64,000 nucleotides of DNA from Abyssisolibacter fermentans (GCF_001559865.1 NZ_LOHE01000080.1:1-64000); one strand, 5' to 3'; positions 8,559 through 17,067 are shown, numbered from the stretch's first letter. Program-made: numbers and translations. The notes: generated by a model not told the origin, from the sequence alone.

Positions 8559-8672
8559 GGGATGTCTCAAAATGATGAATTTTTGAGGTGAGTAGTGAAT
8601 TTCATAAATTCATACGACTAATCGCGTATAATAAGTATGCTCTTATCGATGAGAATTTCAATGCCTTGAACT
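8559..8672 (+). repeat. Dispersed hairpin repeat, GTCTCAAAATGA type
   Basis: This stretch shares blocks with 18251-18420: GTCTCAAAATGATGAA, GAGTAG(A/T)GAA, and ACGACTAATC(A/G)CGTA with GAATTTCAATGCCTTGAA. It can fold as TGAATTT-CAT-AAATTCA followed by a larger hairpin around CGTATAATAAGTATG. No coding content. Confidence 0.6.
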
Positions 8673-8692
8673 TCATTTATTTTTATTTCTAA

Positions 8693-8732
8693 AAGGAGCT
8701 GTCTTAATTTGAGACAGCTCTTATAGGAGATA
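8693..8732 (-). terminator. Terminator downstream of the first MFS region, CTGTCTCAAA family
   Basis: On the minus strand GAGCTGTCT pairs with AAGACAGCTC and is followed by a T run. The same GAGCTGTCTCAAA core recurs in terminators near 10440, 25863 and 46959. Confidence 0.6.
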
Positions 8733-8814
8733 AAGTTCTTTTTGTGTTATTTTATTTTGCATTAGTATAGTTCAATGAATATATTTCCTATACCTAAATT
8801 TTTCTTTTTATTTC

Positions 8815-8872
8815 TAGTATAATTGAAAAAATTAATAAATAAGCATACCTATAGCAAATACAGTAAATAAAT
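8815..8872 (-). pseudogene. Short fragment of an MFS gene
   Basis: Positions 8815-8872 match 11950-12005 in the second MFS gene (shared blocks ATAATTGAAAAAA and AATAAGCATACCTATAGCAA). It lies immediately 3' of the first MFS gene in the same orientation and codes for nothing now. Confidence 0.65.
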
Positions 8873-8889
8873 ATCAATAAAATATATAA

Positions 8890-10161
8890 TTATATTTTAT
8901 GTAATGTTTTATTAAAAGATATCATTATACCTACAATTACAAGTAGTCCACCTGATATGAAAACTATTAAATGACTTGGAACTATATCGATTAGAAAACC
9001 AAATAATATACATGCTATTGGTGTAATTATGCTTGATATAGTATCTAATATACCAAATAATCTACCTCTGAAATTCTCAGGAGTTTTTCGTTGTAAGGTT
9101 AGGTTTAAAGGAAGATTAATTAGTACAATGAAACATCCAATAATTAATCCAATTGTGCAGTAATATATTACATAAAACATTAAGCTTTTTGTTTCCACTA
9201 ATCCTGATACAGGTATCCCTATTAGAGATGTTAATAGTCCGAGTGACGCAGTACATAATCCAATGCTTAAACCTACTCTTTTAATTTCTGGGATATATGA
9301 GAATATTAAAGACATTAAAAGCATGCCGCATGCAAAAGATCCTTCTATAATTCCAACGTATTTAGAAGGTAATAATAAATCCTGTACTGTTATATAAGGA
9401 AAACATATATTTATTGCAGTAAACAAAAAGTTAATAATTGGAAAGATCATAAATAAGGTAAAGAGAACTTTTTTTTGTTTAATATAATTTAATCCTTCTT
9501 TTATATCGTTTAAAATTGAAGACTTTTCTTTAGAAGAAGTTTGCACAGAATTTGATTTGTAAGCTTCAAAATCAATCATGTACTCTGAAATTGATGATAA
9601 AACGAATGATATTCCATTTATCAATATGATGTATTTAATGTCAAAGAAACCATATACTAATCCACCTACTACAGGACCTAAGATATTTGTTAATGAATTT
9701 ATTGATGTATTATAAGAGGTTATTTTAACAAGGTTTTCATCATTGACTAAATTAGGCAATGATGAGGTGAATGATACACCAAATATAGTGTTAAGTGAAG
9801 TTAACAAAATAGTTGTAATATAGATATATATAATATTTAATTCATTAGTGATAATGATAAAGAAAAGTATAATTAATAAAAGTCCACTTAACATATCTGT
9901 AATTACTACAAGTTTCTTTTTGTCCAATCTGTCAGATATAACACCTGCTATTGGTCCTAATAATATTCTGGGAATAGTATTTAGTGCAAAGTTTAATGAA
10001 AAACTCATACCAGAACCCGTTATTTTTAACAGATATAAACCAATAGAAAATGCATAAATATTTGTGCCGAATAATGAAACAAATTTACCCGTTAAGAATA
10101 GAATTATATTTCTATTGTCAACAGTTTTTATTTTTTTTATCAGTTCAAGTTTGTTATTCAA
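8890..10161 (-). CDS. MFS exporter, first of three paralogues
   Basis: A 423-residue, 12-helix major facilitator of the drug:H+ antiporter type related to MefA/macrolide exporters. The motif-A region reads GVISDRLDKKKLVVITDM between TM2 and TM3, and a second GRLFGILDTISSIITPIACI occurs in the C-half. I start at the TTG at 10161, because GGAGGG lies 7 bp upstream and the resulting length equals that of the paralogue at 13203. The three paralogues are tandem on the minus strand with other material between them. Substrate unknown. Confidence 0.85.
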   Translation of the reverse strand: MNNKLELIKKIKTVDNRNIILFLTGKFVSLFGTNIYAFSIGLYLLKITGSGMSFSLNFALNTIPRILLGPIAGVISDRLDKKKLVVITDMLSGLLLIILFFIIITNELNIIYIYITTILLTSLNTIFGVSFTSSLPNLVNDENLVKITSYNTSINSLTNILGPVVGGLVYGFFDIKYIILINGISFVLSSISEYMIDFEAYKSNSVQTSSKEKSSILNDIKEGLNYIKQKKVLFTLFMIFPIINFLFTAINICFPYITVQDLLLPSKYVGIIEGSFACGMLLMSLIFSYIPEIKRVGLSIGLCTASLGLLTSLIGIPVSGLVETKSLMFYVIYYCTIGLIIGCFIVLINLPLNLTLQRKTPENFRGRLFGILDTISSIITPIACILFGFLIDIVPSHLIVFISGGLLVIVGIMISFNKTLHKI

Positions 10162-10220
10162 AGCAAATCCCTCCAAAATAGCATTATATAAATAATTTTA
10201 ATGTTAACATCTTTTATATT

Positions 10221-10250
10221 AATATATTTATAATAAAAAGTAAATATATT
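10221..10250. promoter_or_regulatory. Conserved inverted repeat upstream of the first MFS gene
   Basis: AATATATTT and AAATATATT are separated by 12 nt. The same arms with the same spacing occur at 14551-14580 upstream of the third MFS gene, within a longer stretch of similarity. A shared operator is possible. Confidence 0.4.
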
Positions 10251-10290
10251 TAATAAAATATAAATAAAATTAATATTACTTTCAAAAGAC

Positions 10291-10393
10291 AAAATCAATG
10301 AAGTTAGATTGACAAAAAGTTATCAGAAATACTGTTAAAGAAAAATTTATTAATATTAATATAATTTTAACAAGAGGGATGGAAGTTGCTTCA
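10291..10393 (+). pseudogene. Relic of the 3' end of iorB
   Basis: About 100 bp resemble 16953-17064 at the 3' end of iorB: AAAATCAATGAA(G/A)TTAGATT, GTTAAAGAAAAATTTATT, ATATTAATATAA and GGATGGAAGT line up in order with small deletions. Just beyond it, AAATTAAAGAGGTGAT resembles the buk ribosome-site region. It appears to be the remains of a second ior operon. Confidence 0.7.
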
Positions 10394-10437
10394 TTCAAAT
10401 TAAAGAGGTGATAATATAAAATAACATAGAATTTTGA

Positions 10438-10473
10438 AAGGAGCTGGCTTAAAAACATTTTGAGACAGCTCCT
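10438..10473 (-). terminator. Terminator of the MFS-arsR operon
   Basis: On the minus strand GGAGCTG pairs with CAGCTCC around an AT-rich loop containing TCTCAAAATG, then TTT. It lies about 25 bp beyond the arsR stop codon and belongs to the CTGTCTCAAA terminator group. Confidence 0.6.
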
Positions 10474-10496
10474 GTGGGAGATAGTATAGTTTATTA

Positions 10497-11531
10497 TTAT
10501 TCATCTAGTATTTCATTTAATGCAATTTGAAACATTTCCTTAATTCTTTCTTTATTTATTTTATAATATAACTTATTTTGTTCACCGAACTCGAAAAATA
10601 CAAGTCCTGCATCTAATAGTTTGTTCATATGGTATGACATGGTTGCTGGAGTAAGTTTAAAATGTTTAGCTAGTTCATTAGAAAACCATTGTTTTTTATT
10701 TAACAGCTTTAATATTTCTAACCTTTTATCATCACTTAGTACCTTAAAAAGTTCTTTACTTTTTTCACGCATAATACTTTCATCAAATCTTTGTTCATAA
10801 CCATAACCATATATGATAATAGTTTTATCATTTTTTAATATGATTGATGTTGTAAATTCTACAAGATAACATATATACATAATAATTGGTTTATCTTGAG
10901 GCAATATTTTCATAGAAGAAAAACAAGTTGTTTCAAGATATTTTAAAGAATTATTTTCGTATTTTTCTTTGTGTTCTTTTATTTTATTTCTCATAAACTC
11001 TTCAATTTGTTTTTCATAGGCTTTAAAATGATCATTGTAGAAAATATATATTAAAGTTTCTAGTTTTGATTTTACTATTTCAGGGTGCTTTAAAAATTGT
11101 ATGAAAAATTTTGCTTCTTCTTCTCCATTAGTATTTACTATTGCGTTATAAATATCTTTTTCATCTGATTCTAGTGTTAAATCATAGCCATTTTCAGATA
11201 AATCATATTCATTGAAGCAATCTTTTAAAAATTCTTTAGAATCAAGCTGTTTTAAAAAAGTGAAAAATTCATCAACATTTTTTATGTTTCGTGTTGAAAT
11301 ATAATAAATTAAACATAATAATCCTATAGTGTTATCTCTAACTAATAGATTCAAATCGTTCTTGATAAATATAGACATATTATTGTTAAAATCTTCGATT
11401 ATGGCTTTAATAGTTTCATCTAATTTATAACCGAATTCGCTTAATTTATTTAAGACTACATCATTTTTAGCACACCTGAACAGTGCTGTTATTAGTTCTA
11501 TAGCCATGTTGTGTTTTATTGTTACCTTCAT
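10497..11531 (-). CDS. ArsR-family transcriptional regulator with long N-terminal domain
   Basis: A 344-residue regulator. The C-terminal 84 residues form a winged helix (LSDDKRLEILKLLNKKQW, then TPATMSYHMNKLLDAGLVFF), typical of ArsR/HTH_5 proteins, while the N-terminal 260 residues form a helical domain I do not recognise that may sense a ligand. AAGGAGGC precedes the ATG. It begins 23 bp after the MFS stop codon, so the two are one operon. It is the best candidate to bind the three ATTAGA-N6-TCTAAT palindromes upstream of that operon. Confidence 0.85.
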   Translation of the reverse strand: MKVTIKHNMAIELITALFRCAKNDVVLNKLSEFGYKLDETIKAIIEDFNNNMSIFIKNDLNLLVRDNTIGLLCLIYYISTRNIKNVDEFFTFLKQLDSKEFLKDCFNEYDLSENGYDLTLESDEKDIYNAIVNTNGEEEAKFFIQFLKHPEIVKSKLETLIYIFYNDHFKAYEKQIEEFMRNKIKEHKEKYENNSLKYLETTCFSSMKILPQDKPIIMYICYLVEFTTSIILKNDKTIIIYGYGYEQRFDESIMREKSKELFKVLSDDKRLEILKLLNKKQWFSNELAKHFKLTPATMSYHMNKLLDAGLVFFEFGEQNKLYYKINKERIKEMFQIALNEILDE

Positions 11532-11554
11532 ATTTGCCTCCTTCAGTACAGCTA

Positions 11555-12835
11555 TTATATTTTATGTAAAGTCTTATTTGCTGATATAATCAAACCAATA
11601 ATTGCAAGTAATGCACCTGATATAAATACTATCAAATGACTAGGTACCGTATCTAATAGAAAACCATATACTATACATGCAAGAGGTGTAATTATACTTG
11701 ATATCGTACCTAAGGTACCGTAAACCCTACCTCTATATTCAGCAGGAGTTTCTCGTTGCACTGTTAAATCAATAGGTAGATTAATAAAGACAATAATTGC
11801 TCCAATGATTATTGCTACTGAACAATAGTATATTGCGTAGAACAGTAAACTATTTACTGTCATCAATCCTGATATAGGTACACCTATAAGAAATGTAGCT
11901 ATTCCAATTAATATAGTTCCTATACCAATAACTAAACCTTTTCTTTTTACTTCTGGTATAATTGAAAAAACTAATGACATAATAAGCATACCTATAGCAA
12001 ATGCTCCTTCGACTATTCCAACAAGTTTAGAAGATAGCAGCAAATCATTTACTAGAATGAATGGTAAACATATACTCAATGCTATAAATAGAAAATTTAT
12101 TATTGGAGTAAACATAATTAGTGTAAATAATATCTTTTTTTGTTTAATATAATTAAAACCTTCTTTTAAATCATCTATAATACTATTTTTTTCGATTGAA
12201 GAATCTTTTTCTTCTTTTTTATTATCTACCTTATAAGCATTAAAATCAATAAAATATTCTGAAATAGCAGATAAAATAAACGATATTCCATTCAATAGTA
12301 TAAACAGATTGATGTTAAAAATACCAAATATAAGTCCACCCAAAATAGGTCCAAGGATATTTGTAATTGAGGTAATAGATGTTCTATAAGAATTTATTTT
12401 TACAAGATTTTCGTCTTTTACTAAATTTGGTATAGATGCATCGAATGATATACTGAATATAGTATTTAGAGAAGTTAACAAAGCTGTAGTAATATATATA
12501 TAGGTTAAACTCAAACCTTTATTAATGGAAATACTATATAGCAAAATTAAAAGAATCCCACTCAATATATCAGAATATACAACAAGCTTTTTTTTATCAA
12601 ATTTGTCTGATATGACACCGGCAACGGGTCCTAATAATATTCTAGGAACCATATTTAAGATAAAGTTTATAGAAAAATTCATAGCAGAGCCAGTTAGCTT
12701 TAGTACATATAAACCAATTGCAAAAGCATAAATATTAGTTCCTAATAATGAAATAAATTTACCTGATAAAAATAGTAAAATGTTTTTTTTGTCATTAGCT
12801 GTTGTTTTCTCATTTGTATTAAATTGATAACTCAT
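11555..12835 (-). CDS. MFS exporter, second paralogue, operon with arsR-type gene
   Basis: A 426-residue 12-helix MFS protein closely related to those at 8890 and 13203 (shared GVISDKFDKKKLVV motif A and the C-terminal SANKTLHKI ending). I place the start at the ATG at 12835, 8 bp after GGAGG; an upstream TTG overlaps that ribosome site and is unlikely. The following arsR-type gene and the palindromic operators suggest an inducible export system for a toxic compound. Substrate unknown. Confidence 0.87.
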   Translation of the reverse strand: MSYQFNTNEKTTANDKKNILLFLSGKFISLLGTNIYAFAIGLYVLKLTGSAMNFSINFILNMVPRILLGPVAGVISDKFDKKKLVVYSDILSGILLILLYSISINKGLSLTYIYITTALLTSLNTIFSISFDASIPNLVKDENLVKINSYRTSITSITNILGPILGGLIFGIFNINLFILLNGISFILSAISEYFIDFNAYKVDNKKEEKDSSIEKNSIIDDLKEGFNYIKQKKILFTLIMFTPIINFLFIALSICLPFILVNDLLLSSKLVGIVEGAFAIGMLIMSLVFSIIPEVKRKGLVIGIGTILIGIATFLIGVPISGLMTVNSLLFYAIYYCSVAIIIGAIIVFINLPIDLTVQRETPAEYRGRVYGTLGTISSIITPLACIVYGFLLDTVPSHLIVFISGALLAIIGLIISANKTLHKI

Positions 12836-12872
12836 AATGAATACCTCCAATAGATTATTTTGTAATAAAAGA

Positions 12873-12890
12873 ATTAGATAAAATTCTAAT
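12873..12890. promoter_or_regulatory. Palindromic operator 1, ATTAGA-N6-TCTAAT
   Basis: ATTAGATAAAATTCTAAT, 37 bp upstream of the MFS start codon and within the 5' untranslated region. Flanking A and T extend the palindrome by one base pair on each side. Confidence 0.6.
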
Positions 12891-13042
12891 TACAATTTCA
12901 AAATTATCGACCATTAAAGGTACTTAATATAACTAAACTAAGATGACAATCTAAATTCAAGTAAAATATTAGCAATAATGTTGTACTAAGAAACGATAAT
13001 TTTGAAAATTTACTTAAGTTAAATATATAATTGTGATTAATA

Positions 13043-13060
13043 ATTAGAATTATTTCTAAT
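13043..13060. promoter_or_regulatory. Palindromic operator 2, ATTAGA-N6-TCTAAT
   Basis: ATTAGAATTATTTCTAAT overlaps the expected transcription start, 4 bp downstream of the -10 element, a standard repressor site. Confidence 0.65.
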
Positions 13061-13063
13061 GAT

Positions 13064-13092
13064 ATAATATTATGCATTTATAAAATTGTCAA
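13064..13092 (-). promoter_or_regulatory. Sigma-A promoter of the MFS-arsR operon
   Basis: On the minus strand TTGACA (13092-13087) and TATTAT (13069-13064) are 17 bp apart. Confidence 0.75.
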
Positions 13093-13109
13093 TATATTTT
13101 TCGAAAGTT

Positions 13110-13127
13110 ATTAGAAAAAAATCTAAT
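13110..13127. promoter_or_regulatory. Palindromic operator 3, ATTAGA-N6-TCTAAT
   Basis: ATTAGAAAAAAATCTAAT lies just upstream of the -35 element. The arms extend to 13 bp (GAAAGTTATTAGA), so it could also serve as the terminator of the third MFS gene. Confidence 0.6.
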
Positions 13128-13202
13128 AACTTTCATTATAAATGTTTCTAATTCTTTTGTTTCTTTTTTAAAAGTTATATAAATAATTAGGTAATAGTGT
13201 AT

Positions 13203-14474
13203 TTATATTTTATGTAGCGTTTTATTACAAGCTATTATTGTTCCTATAATAATAGTTAGTCCACCTGATACAGCTACGATTAAATAACTAGGAATGATAT
13301 CTAATAGAAGACCAAATATTATACATCCTAGAGGAGTTATTATACTTGAAATTGTTTCTAATGTTCCAAATACTCTTCCTCTATAATTTTCAGGAGTTTC
13401 TCGTTGTAAAGTTAAGCTTAAAGGCAGATTAATTAATACTAGTAATAATCCGATGATCAATTTAATAGTGCAAAAATATATGGAATAAAACATTAAGCTT
13501 TTTACATCAAATAATCCTGATACAGGTAAGCCTGTAAGAGATATTAATATTCCAATTGACATAGTGCTAAAGCCTATAATTAAACCTATTCTTTTTATTT
13601 CTGGCAAGTATGAAAACACTAAAGACATTATTAACATACCACATGCACAAGATCCTTGTATTATCCCAACTACTTTAGAAGGTAACATCAATTGATGTAC
13701 TGTTATATAAGGTAAAGTTATACTTGAAGAATTAAATAAAAAATTAATAATTGGGAAAGTCAAATATAAGGTGAAGAAAGCTTTTTTTTGCCTAATATAA
13801 TTTAGTCCTTCTTTAATTTCAGATAACATCGAAGCTTTATATTCAGAAGGAGATTGTATAGAATTATCCTGAGATTTATAGGCATCAAAATCAATCATAT
13901 ATTCTGAAATTGATGATAATATAAACGATAATCCATTAATTAATATTATAAATTTTATGCTAAATAGTCCATATACTAGTCCACCTACGATAGGACCAAA
14001 AATATTTGTGAAGGAGTTGATTGATGTATTATAAGAATTAATTTTAACAAGATTTTTATCATTGACTAAATTAGGCAGTGATGAAGTAAATGCTATACCA
14101 AATATAGTATTAAGTGAAGTTAATAAAGTAGTAGTAATATAAATAGATACAATATTTAAGCTATTTACCTGAGATAAAATGAAAAGCATAACCAATAGAA
14201 GTCCACTCAACATATCAGTAATTACTACAAGTTTCTTTTTATCAAATCTATCAGATATAACTCCTGCTAGTGGTCCTAAAAGTATTCGTGGAATAATATT
14301 TAGTGCAAAGTTCAAAGAAAAACTCATTCCAGAACCGGTTAATTTTAATAAATGTAAACCAATTGCAAAGGCATAAATATTAGTGCCGAATAAAGAAACG
14401 AATTTACCTGTTAAAAATAGAAACATATTTTTATTGTCAACAGTTTTGTTTTTCAGTTTAATTTCATTTGTCAT
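13203..14474 (-). CDS. MFS exporter, third paralogue
   Basis: A 423-residue 12-helix major facilitator, the same length as the paralogue at 8890 and closely similar (GVISDRFDKKKLVVITDM; ETISSIITPLGCI). GGGAGG precedes the ATG. It is divergent from iorA with about 225 bp between them. A 65-bp piece of this gene is repeated at 6525-6589. Substrate unknown; the arrangement suggests expansion by tandem duplication. Confidence 0.87.
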   Translation of the reverse strand: MTNEIKLKNKTVDNKNMFLFLTGKFVSLFGTNIYAFAIGLHLLKLTGSGMSFSLNFALNIIPRILLGPLAGVISDRFDKKKLVVITDMLSGLLLVMLFILSQVNSLNIVSIYITTTLLTSLNTIFGIAFTSSLPNLVNDKNLVKINSYNTSINSFTNIFGPIVGGLVYGLFSIKFIILINGLSFILSSISEYMIDFDAYKSQDNSIQSPSEYKASMLSEIKEGLNYIRQKKAFFTLYLTFPIINFLFNSSSITLPYITVHQLMLPSKVVGIIQGSCACGMLIMSLVFSYLPEIKRIGLIIGFSTMSIGILISLTGLPVSGLFDVKSLMFYSIYFCTIKLIIGLLLVLINLPLSLTLQRETPENYRGRVFGTLETISSIITPLGCIIFGLLLDIIPSYLIVAVSGGLTIIIGTIIACNKTLHKI

Positions 14475-14550
14475 GTAAAACCTCCCATAGATTTACAATG
14501 TTAAATAAATTTCATATTTGAAATATTTTAACATTTATACTATTAATACT

Positions 14551-14580
14551 AATATATTTTTGTAATAAAGTAAATATATT
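14551..14580. promoter_or_regulatory. Conserved inverted repeat upstream of the third MFS gene
   Basis: AATATATTT-N12-AAATATATT, identical in arms and spacing to 10221-10250. It lies 76-105 bp upstream of the start codon. Confidence 0.4.
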
Positions 14581-14631
14581 CAATGAAAAATAAAGAAAAT
14601 TAATAATAATTTTCAAGCTCTTATTATTGCA

Positions 14632-14660
14632 TTGATAATCAATAGCAAGTAATATATAAT
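14632..14660 (+). promoter_or_regulatory. Sigma-A promoter of iorA-iorB-buk
   Basis: TTGATA (14632-14637) and TATAAT (14655-14660) are 17 bp apart. The -10 element is inside the left arm of the palindrome at 14656-14681. Confidence 0.7.
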
Positions 14661-14681
14661 ATATTACATGTAATATATTAT
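14656..14681. promoter_or_regulatory. 26-bp perfect palindrome overlapping the ior promoter
   Basis: The arms ATAATATATTACA and TGTAATATATTAT are exactly complementary with no spacer. The site covers the -10 box and start of transcription, so it looks like a repressor operator. The GntR-type gene at 18690 is one candidate regulator (inference). Confidence 0.6.
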
Positions 14682-14700
14682 TAGATAAAGGGGTGTTAAA

Positions 14701-16476
14701 ATGAAAAAACTTATGACAGGAAATGAAGCTATAGCCAGAGGAGTTTATGAAGCTGGAATAACTTTTGCTGCTGCTTACCCTGGTACACCTAGTACAGAAA
14801 TCCTTGAAAATGTTGCATTATATAAGGATGATATAGTTGCTGAATGGGCTCCAAATGAAAAGGTAGCATTTGAATCTGCTTTAGGAGCTTCTATTGCTGG
14901 CGCGAGAACGTTTGCCAGTATGAAACAGGTTGGTGTAAATGTTGCTGCTGATCCAATGTTTTCATTTTCATACACAGGTGTTAATGGTGGATTTGTAATG
15001 GTTTCTGCTGATGAACCGGGTATACATTCATCACAAACAGAGCAGGATAACAGATACTATGCTAAATTTGCTAAACTTGCTATGCTCGAGCCAAGTGATA
15101 GTGGGGAAGCTAAAGAAATGGTAAAAGAAGCGGTTAAAATAAGTGAAGAATTCGATACTATAGCTTTAATTAGAATGACTACAAGGGTATGTCACAGTAA
15201 AAGTATAGTAGAGCTTAATGAAAGATGTAATGTACCATTAAAAAACTACACAAAAAATATTAACAAATATGCTACAATGCCTGCTATATCTATGAAGTTG
15301 AGAGTAAAAGTTGAAGATAGAATGAAGAAACTAGAAAAGTTTTCAAATGAAACTCCTTTAAACTATATTGAGTGGAATGATAAAAAAATTGGTGTTATTT
15401 CATCAGGAGTTGCTTATCAATATGCTAAAGAAGTTTTTGGTGATACTGTTTCATATTTAAAGCTTGGCTTTACATATCCATTACCAATGGATAAAATAAA
15501 AAGCTTTGCTGATGAAGTGGATACTTTATATGTTATAGAAGAATTAGAACCTTTTATTGAAGAACAAATAAAAGCTAATGGAATTGATTGTATAGGTAAA
15601 GACAAAATACCAAATGTGGGAGAACTCAATCCTCATATCATAAGAAAAAATATCTTAGACAAGGAAAACGATTCCTTGGATACAGATGCTAACAAATTGA
15701 TACCAAGACCACCAACATTATGTGCAGGTTGTCCTCATAGGGGAGTTTTTTACGAACTAGGTAAAAGGAAAAATATCATGGTAACCGGAGATATCGGTTG
15801 TTATGGCTTAGGTGCACTACCTCCACTTAGTTCGGTAGACACAATCATATGTATGGGTGCAAGTGTAAGTGCAGGTCATGGCGCAGCAAAGGTATATAGA
15901 AATAATAATAGTGATAAAAAAGTAGTTTCTGTTATTGGAGACTCGACATTTTTCCATTCAGGGATGACAGGTTTATTAGATGTAGCATATAATCAAAGTA
16001 ATACTGTAACAATAATACTAGACAACAGAATTACAGGTATGACAGGTCATCAAGATCACCCGGGTACAGGAATCACTGCTCAAGGACAAGAGACATTAGA
16101 GGCTGATATAGAAGTGATAGTTAAAGCTTTAGGAATCAGAAATGTCAAAACTATAAATCCTTTAAGACTAAATGAAATGAAAGAAGCACTTGATTGGGCT
16201 CTAGATTTAAATGAGCCATCAGTGATAATTACCAGATGGCCATGTGCACTTAAAAGAAGAACTGAAAAAGAAAAAAATGAGTTTGGAAGTAGATTTGATA
16301 TATGCAAAGTAAATGAAAGTATTTGTATTGGATGTAAAAAATGTTTAAGTACAGGATGTCCAGCACTTTCATTTAATTTAGAAGATAAAAAAGCTGTTAT
16401 AAATGAAAATATGTGCCTTGGTTGTGAAATTTGTTCGCAGGTATGTCCTGTAAATGCAATTGATACTATTAAGTAA
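14701..16476 (+). CDS. iorA: Indolepyruvate ferredoxin oxidoreductase alpha subunit
   Basis: A 591-residue subunit of the cytosolic IorAB complex, which oxidatively decarboxylates aryl (or branched) 2-oxoacids from transaminated amino acids to acyl-CoA and reduces ferredoxin. The N-terminal half is the pyrimidine/transketolase-like domain (AYPGTPSTEI near residue 25), TPP binding lies in TGDIGCYGLG and GDSTFFHSG, and the C-terminus carries two [4Fe-4S] sites: Cys542/545/548/553 and Cys572/575/578/582. AAGGGGTG precedes the ATG. It begins an operon with iorB and buk. Length is typical. Confidence 0.95.
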   Translation: MKKLMTGNEAIARGVYEAGITFAAAYPGTPSTEILENVALYKDDIVAEWAPNEKVAFESALGASIAGARTFASMKQVGVNVAADPMFSFSYTGVNGGFVMVSADEPGIHSSQTEQDNRYYAKFAKLAMLEPSDSGEAKEMVKEAVKISEEFDTIALIRMTTRVCHSKSIVELNERCNVPLKNYTKNINKYATMPAISMKLRVKVEDRMKKLEKFSNETPLNYIEWNDKKIGVISSGVAYQYAKEVFGDTVSYLKLGFTYPLPMDKIKSFADEVDTLYVIEELEPFIEEQIKANGIDCIGKDKIPNVGELNPHIIRKNILDKENDSLDTDANKLIPRPPTLCAGCPHRGVFYELGKRKNIMVTGDIGCYGLGALPPLSSVDTIICMGASVSAGHGAAKVYRNNNSDKKVVSVIGDSTFFHSGMTGLLDVAYNQSNTVTIILDNRITGMTGHQDHPGTGITAQGQETLEADIEVIVKALGIRNVKTINPLRLNEMKEALDWALDLNEPSVIITRWPCALKRRTEKEKNEFGSRFDICKVNESICIGCKKCLSTGCPALSFNLEDKKAVINENMCLGCEICSQVCPVNAIDTIK

Positions 16477-16491
16477 AAGGTGGGTGAAAAT

Positions 16492-17067
16492 GTGGATACT
16501 AAAAGTATATTGTTAGTTGGAGTAGGTGGTCAAGGAACAATATTGGCCAGTAAAATATTGACTACAGGTCTTATGAATGCAGATTATGATGTAAAAATGT
16601 CTGAAATACACGGTATGTCTCAAAGAGGGGGAAGTGTAAGCACTCAAGTTAGATATGGTAAAAAAGTATATTCTCCTATAATTGGACTGGGTGAAGCTGA
16701 TATACTTGTATCATTTGAAGAAATGGAATGTTATAGATATTTACGATATCTCAAAAAAGATGGAAATGTTATATTAAATGATTATCAAATGCCATCAGCA
16801 CCGATACTTAGTGGTAAAGCTGAGTACCCTGAAGGGCTAAAAGAAGAAATAGTTAAAAAAGTTGATAATTCATTGGTGATTGATGCAGCAAAAATTGCTA
16901 AAGAAATAGGAAATATTAAAACCATGAATATAGTATTATTAGGAGCTTTAATAAAATCAATGAAATTAGATTTCATTGATTGGGAAGATGTTATAAGAAA
17001 TAACGTTAAAGAAAAATTTATTGATATTAATATAAAAGCTTTGAAAAGAGGTATGGAAGTAGTCTAG
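16492..17067 (+). CDS. iorB: Indolepyruvate oxidoreductase beta (gamma-like) subunit
   Basis: A 191-residue partner of IorA. SILLVGVGGQGTILASKIL at the N-terminus is the hallmark of the 2-oxoacid:ferredoxin oxidoreductase gamma domain, and EIHGMSQRGGSVSTQVRYG follows. I prefer the GTG at 16492, 8 bp after AGGTGG; a GTG at 16480 lies in that ribosome site. It starts 15 bp after the iorA stop codon, so translation may be coupled. A degraded copy of its last 100 bp lies at 10291-10393. Confidence 0.93.
   Translation: MDTKSILLVGVGGQGTILASKILTTGLMNADYDVKMSEIHGMSQRGGSVSTQVRYGKKVYSPIIGLGEADILVSFEEMECYRYLRYLKKDGNVILNDYQMPSAPILSGKAEYPEGLKEEIVKKVDNSLVIDAAKIAKEIGNIKTMNIVLLGALIKSMKLDFIDWEDVIRNNVKEKFIDINIKALKRGMEVV

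Larger units (their letters stand above)
12836..13202. other. Regulatory intergenic region between MFS genes
   Basis: No gene is visible. The stretch holds the promoter of the MFS-arsR operon (13064-13092) and three palindromes of one design at 12873, 13043 and 13110. Confidence 0.7.

Noticed and set aside
13101-13136. Palindrome at 13104-13133 as a plain terminator only
   Set aside because: It lacks a T run on the minus strand, and its core repeats the ATTAGA-N6-TCTAAT design of two operator-like sites nearby, so an operator reading is preferred.
16480-16491. GTG at 16480 as the iorB start
   Set aside because: It falls within the AGGTGG ribosome site that fits the GTG at 16492.
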